Source: a virus. Taken from it: a DNA stretch of 20,435 nt. The notes under the pieces are model-generated. The model saw nothing but the letters and a program-made list of their open reading frames with translations. It had not been told where the DNA came from and did not search any database. Location of the stretch: the IMG/VR virus record IMGVR_UViG_3300000239_000023, positions 1-20,435 of that record. The stretch is one strand, 5' to 3'. The position numbers and the translations under genes are program-made. Positions 18,233-20,435 of the stretch are shown in pieces. Within the stretch, counting starts at the first letter, position 1. Each line of letters opens with the position of its first letter.

Positions 18233-18607
18233 TCAAGCTCCAAAGAAATCCCTCAAGACCGCATAGGCGTGTTTACACACTTTGTGAGTACCTTTAGGGT
18301 CTTTTTTGGTTGGTTGTTCTGCTGTACCTCTCACTTTACCAAACAAGTAATCGTTTTGGACTGCATGATACTCAGGCCCTTGATACTGCCAATAGTTACA
18401 GGAGCAAGTGAGGTGAAGGTCTGGATTCGATCTCTCTCCTGTTGCTTTAACAGTAATAATGTAATCCCCTACCTTAAACTCGATAGGCTCTTTAAGCACC
18501 TTCTCTTCAAAGCCATTAACAACAGCTTTGATTGAAGAAGCGTTCGACTTAATTTTTGAGTCCAGTTTGCTTGTTATCTCATTTAAATACGCTGATGATC
18601 TATACAT
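18233..18607 (-). CDS. SWIM zinc-finger protein (124 aa)
   Basis: The C-terminal half has the SWIM pattern C-x-C-x(n)-C-x-H: LTCSCNYWQYQG with Cys 68 and 70, then HKVCKHAYAVL with Cys 111 and His 113. The domain binds zinc and often mediates DNA or protein contacts. The N-terminal 30 residues are a helix (SAYLNEITSKLDSKIKS), followed by strands (PIEFKVGDYIITVKATG). The loop between metal ligands is longer than in many SWIM domains. GAGAGG precedes the ATG and is partly paired in a 7-bp hairpin. A class A motif is 38 bases upstream. It ends five bases before the zinc-ribbon gene. Confidence 0.75.
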   Translation of the reverse strand: MYRSSAYLNEITSKLDSKIKSNASSIKAVVNGFEEKVLKEPIEFKVGDYIITVKATGERSNPDLHLTCSCNYWQYQGPEYHAVQNDYLFGKVRGTAEQPTKKDPKGTHKVCKHAYAVLRDFFGA

Positions 18608-18619
18608 GATGCCTAGCCT

Positions 18620-18639
18620 CTCTATTGTTGTTAATAGAG
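18620..18639 (-). promoter_or_regulatory. Leader hairpin next to the ribosome binding site
   Basis: On the minus strand CTCTATT and AATAGAG form seven pairs around AACAAC, and GAGAGG of the gene starting at 18607 overlaps the 3' arm. Together with 14314-14340 it suggests leader-based control. Confidence 0.45.
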
Positions 18640-18644
18640 GTTAG

Positions 18645-18660
18645 TTCATAAACAGACTAT
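18645..18660 (-). promoter_or_regulatory. Class A promoter-like motif
   Basis: Minus-strand reading ATAGTCTGTTTATGAA, overlapping the stop codon of 18660-18950 and lying 37 bases before the ATG at 18607. Confidence 0.45.
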
Positions 18661-18950
18661 TACATCACAGCGACAAACTTAACCTTATCCCCGAACCGTT
18701 CCATCCTAAAGTGTCCAGGAAACTTGAAGGTTTTACCCTTGAGGTCAACTACAGACACCTCTGTAATTCTCTCTTCTACAATCGCTGATCCTTCGGGCAG
18801 AACCTCTTGCTTAAGAGAGAAATCTTTAACTTCACCTTTAAAATTAAATTCTTCCCAAACAAGGTTCTCTTGTTCTACTAAAGGTTTTTGTTCCCGTACA
18901 GGATTAAGAATAGCGTCAACTAGATCCTGTACTTTAACTTCTTCGCTCAT
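18660..18950 (-). CDS. Acidic protein of unknown function (96 aa)
   Basis: The ATG at 18950 is chosen because AAAGGGG lies about ten bases upstream; the in-frame ATG at 18968 has no ribosome site. The protein starts MSEEVKVQDLVDAILNPVRE with an N-terminal helix. It continues with strands (LVWEEFNFKGEVKDFSL, EVSVVDLKGKTFKF) and ends FGDKVKFVAVM. Acidic first half, beta-type second half. No family recognised. A class A motif is found upstream at 19020-19035. Confidence 0.65.
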   Translation of the reverse strand: MSEEVKVQDLVDAILNPVREQKPLVEQENLVWEEFNFKGEVKDFSLKQEVLPEGSAIVEERITEVSVVDLKGKTFKFPGHFRMERFGDKVKFVAVM

Positions 18951-19019
18951 TTTAATGACCCCTTTCATTTTATAGTACCCTACCGACTAAAGGTTTAAAT
19001 GACGATCTTAGCATCAGAA

Positions 19020-19035
19020 GATATAAAGAAACTAC
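19020..19035 (-). promoter_or_regulatory. Class A promoter-like motif, weaker copy
   Basis: Minus-strand reading GTAGTTTCTTTATATC. It overlaps the stop codon of 19032-19463 and lies 69 bases before the ATG at 18950, farther than the other copies. Confidence 0.35.
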
Positions 19036-19463
19036 AAACTACAAGCCCAAGTTCTTCTGATATTGTGAGGTAGGTCGAACCAATGCTTCCCATCGGGTTG
19101 TCTCTTGATAGATGTTTCGTATATAATAGTTTTAAACCCAGTTACTTCGCCCATGATACGGATATCATACCCTTGTTCGTGGACAAAAGCAAAGGTCTCT
19201 CCAGGGTTTGGGGTTATGTAAGGACACCTATTCCAACCGCAAGCATCTGTTGGGCATTGAATAGCGACCACGATCTTACGAGAATCGAGGTGGGTGAATA
19301 AGATAGGACTGTCCCATCTAGTCTTGCCACACCCGAAAGTCATCTCCCCTAGCATATCCATGAGAACACCATCCTTGCAATCAAGGGGGGCAATTTTAAA
19401 GTCATTTTTAGCACTGTCTGTAAAGCAAGTTTTACCCCGTTTATTTTTAGTTCTATAGCTCAT
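19032..19463 (-). CDS. Cys-containing protein of unknown function (143 aa)
   Basis: Not recognised. ATG at 19463 is used because GGAGGAAAGT lies right before it; an ATG 12 bases upstream overlaps that ribosome site. The protein starts MSYRTKNKRGKTCFTDSAKN, has LGEMTFGCGKTRWDSPILFT, IVVAIQCPTDACGWNRCPYI, and a C-terminal part with GYDIRIMGEVTGFKTIIYE and DLPHNIRRTWACSL. Seven Cys residues, three of them in CPTDACGWNRC, may form a zinc site. No signal peptide. The first gene read on the minus strand after the metalloprotease pair. Confidence 0.65.
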   Translation of the reverse strand: MSYRTKNKRGKTCFTDSAKNDFKIAPLDCKDGVLMDMLGEMTFGCGKTRWDSPILFTHLDSRKIVVAIQCPTDACGWNRCPYITPNPGETFAFVHEQGYDIRIMGEVTGFKTIIYETSIKRQPDGKHWFDLPHNIRRTWACSL

Positions 19464-19482
19464 ACTTTCCTCCATGAGTGTG

Positions 19483-19540
19483 TAACCCCTTATATGATAT
19501 ATAAGTAAAGGAGAACAGTATGTTTAATGGGACTAGATAG
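19483..19540 (+). promoter_or_regulatory. Class B element and leader ahead of a six-codon frame
   Basis: TAACCCCTTATATGA (19483-19497) is followed by AAAGGAG and an ATG at 19520, the layout of a normal gene start, but the frame reads only MFNGTR before TAG at 19538. It could be a leader peptide, a gene remnant, or a short regulatory RNA reading into the antisense of 19542-20040. Confidence 0.35.
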
Positions 19541-19541
19541 A

Positions 19542-19667
19542 CTAGCGAGTAGACTTATATGCAAAGTATAAGATGGTACAGATGAGTAAGAATCCTACAA
19601 TAAAGGCTCCGACCCCTCCATTTGAGCTTTGCTCTAGGTATTTCCACCCTATGTAGTATTTAAACAC
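19542..19667 (-). CDS. 41-residue membrane peptide overlapping the metalloprotease gene
   Basis: A GTG start at 19667 lies within the last codons of 19660-20040 (overlap of eight bases), with AGGGGGAG just upstream. It reads MFKYYIGWKYLEQSSNGGVG, then AFIVGFLLICTILYFAYKST and R. Residues 19-37 form a single membrane span with a basic end. Overlap and a purine-rich site support coupled translation with the protease-like gene, making a two-gene membrane unit. Function is unknown. Confidence 0.5.
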   Translation of the reverse strand: MFKYYIGWKYLEQSSNGGVGAFIVGFLLICTILYFAYKSTR

Positions 19668-20040
19668 TCTCTCCCCCTAAAGGGTATCCTCTCCAAGCGA
19701 ATCTTTGGCGAGTCTCTAAGTAGTTCTCGTAGTCATCGCATTGCCATGCTTCTTGTTCAAATCGTATAGCGAGATATGAGTCTCTTGTAAATCCTTTACG
19801 CTTGATGATGGCGGCATATAAGAAATCAAACACATAGATGGCAAGGAAACCCACGAACAACAGTTCAATATACTGCTGATAGTGGATTGTTTCGTGTCGT
19901 TTTGTTTTCTCTGAGATAACACCCCTTGAGAAAACTAGAGGTCCAAGTGTTATAGCAGAGATCTCGATAGGTGCTAACTTTGAGAGCCAAACTGGTACTT
20001 TTGAGTTCTCAAAGAAAAATGGTTTTGCGTTCTTGAACAT
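19660..20040 (-). CDS. Mini zinc-metalloprotease-like membrane protein (126 aa)
   Basis: Residues 49-53 are HETIH, the HExxH zincin motif (two His ligands and catalytic Glu 50). Downstream FEQEAW (Glu 95, Glu 97) can supply a third ligand, as in gluzincins. Between them lies a hydrophobic segment (LLFVGFLAIYVFDFLYAAII, 60-79) that is probably membrane-inserted. The C-terminus has NYLETRQRFAWRGYP. I recall small phage and bacterial proteins with this order (HExxH, helix, RFEQEA), usually without known substrate. AGGAG precedes the ATG. Activity is inferred from motif only; a structural zinc role is possible. Confidence 0.65.
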   Translation of the reverse strand: MFKNAKPFFFENSKVPVWLSKLAPIEISAITLGPLVFSRGVISEKTKRHETIHYQQYIELLFVGFLAIYVFDFLYAAIIKRKGFTRDSYLAIRFEQEAWQCDDYENYLETRQRFAWRGYPLGGESV

Positions 20041-20146
20041 ATTTAACTCCTAAGTGCGAAGGTTAATCTTATATATGTATAGGTACATTTAACTTTTACA
20101 AATGGTATAGATGATCTACGCACTACCTTAAAGGAGATGAAAGATC

Positions 20147-20395
20147 ATGGGGAAACCAAAGAAGAACAAGAAGGCAGAAATCAAATCGAGGCGTAAGACT
20201 CGTAAGGCAAATCAGCGTATTGAAGATTTAAAGCGTAGGGAGAAGATGATTAAGTCATACCTTAAGGTTATCGCAGAGAACGCTCAGACTTTACAAAAAC
20301 TCGCAGACTCAGAAGCGACTGAAGAGGGTACTCCTACTGATCTTGACGAGTCTTCTTCTCAAGACGATCAAAGTATCCAATCGACTTCCGAATAG
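20147..20395 (+). CDS. Lys-rich coiled-coil protein with acidic tail (82 aa)
   Basis: ATG with AAAGGAG eleven bases upstream. The first 40 residues are strongly basic (MGKPKKNKKAEIKSRRKTRK, then ANQRIEDLKRREKMIKSYLK). They form a likely helix that continues with heptad character to about residue 55. The last 25 residues are acidic and Ser/Thr-rich (EATEEGTPTDLDESSSQ). Such charge-segregated small proteins can bind nucleic acids or act in head assembly, but nothing more specific can be said. Its stop is followed by 40 bases to the window end with no further gene. Confidence 0.7.
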   Translation: MGKPKKNKKAEIKSRRKTRKANQRIEDLKRREKMIKSYLKVIAENAQTLQKLADSEATEEGTPTDLDESSSQDDQSIQSTSE

Positions 20396-20435
20396 TATAA
20401 AGACATTTAGCACACATACCAGCACCGTCATGCCA

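Overview
The window looks like part of the genome of a large contractile-tailed bacteriophage (myovirus morphology, Caudoviricetes). The evidence is a tail sheath protein at the left edge, a small phage-type ATP-dependent DNA ligase, a cluster of tRNA genes, dozens of short tightly packed genes on both strands, and a block of tandem paralogues that look like virion proteins. No integrase, transposase, CRISPR array or rRNA is visible. The host cannot be named from the sequence. Genes with signal peptides and a lipoprotein box fit a host with a Sec pathway and lipoprotein sorting.

Layout. 1-2205: tail sheath, 5' end outside the window, closed by a hairpin against a converging gene. 2276-3255: three small minus-strand genes. 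3425-5240: plus-strand run of a basic peptide, an unknown, DNA ligase and a coupled unknown. 5483-9995: tRNA region with four canonical tRNAs (Arg-CCT, Arg-TCT, Glu-TTC, Lys-TTT), three tRNA-like elements with abnormal architecture (one with a GTA Tyr anticodon), an orphan tRNA 3' half, about 850 bases without a convincing gene but full of helices, and interspersed small genes including a ParB-like protein. 10001-14615: small unknown genes in both orientations, two exported proteins and one lipoprotein. 14668-20040: a minus-strand block of small genes, three tandem paralogues of about 220-240 residues, a fourth virion-like protein, a FmdB-type zinc ribbon, a SWIM zinc-finger protein, and a mini-metalloprotease with an overlapping tiny membrane protein. 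20147-20395: a Lys-rich plus-strand peptide.

Regulation. Three promoter-like classes can be read. Class A (ATAG-N4-TTTATA) lies 30-70 bases upstream of eight minus-strand genes. Class B (AACCCCTTATCTAT) lies upstream of several genes on both strands. Class C resembles the host sigma-70 type (TATAAT with a -35-like box 18 bases away) and precedes the two Arg tRNAs. Several leaders fold so that the ribosome binding site lies in a hairpin; the clearest is a perfect 11-bp stem at 14314-14340 before a TTG start.

The most interesting part is 6107-7129. It is a gene-poor, structure-dense segment bounded on both sides by tRNA-like elements in which a D arm is replaced by a long helix formed with the variable region. 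It may be a large ornate phage RNA of the GOLLD/ROOL kind or something new. It also carries sequence nearly identical to parts of the gene at 2276-2599, so its plus-strand transcript would be antisense to that mRNA. Promoter, RNA and virion assignments are inferences from sequence; no search or folding program was run.
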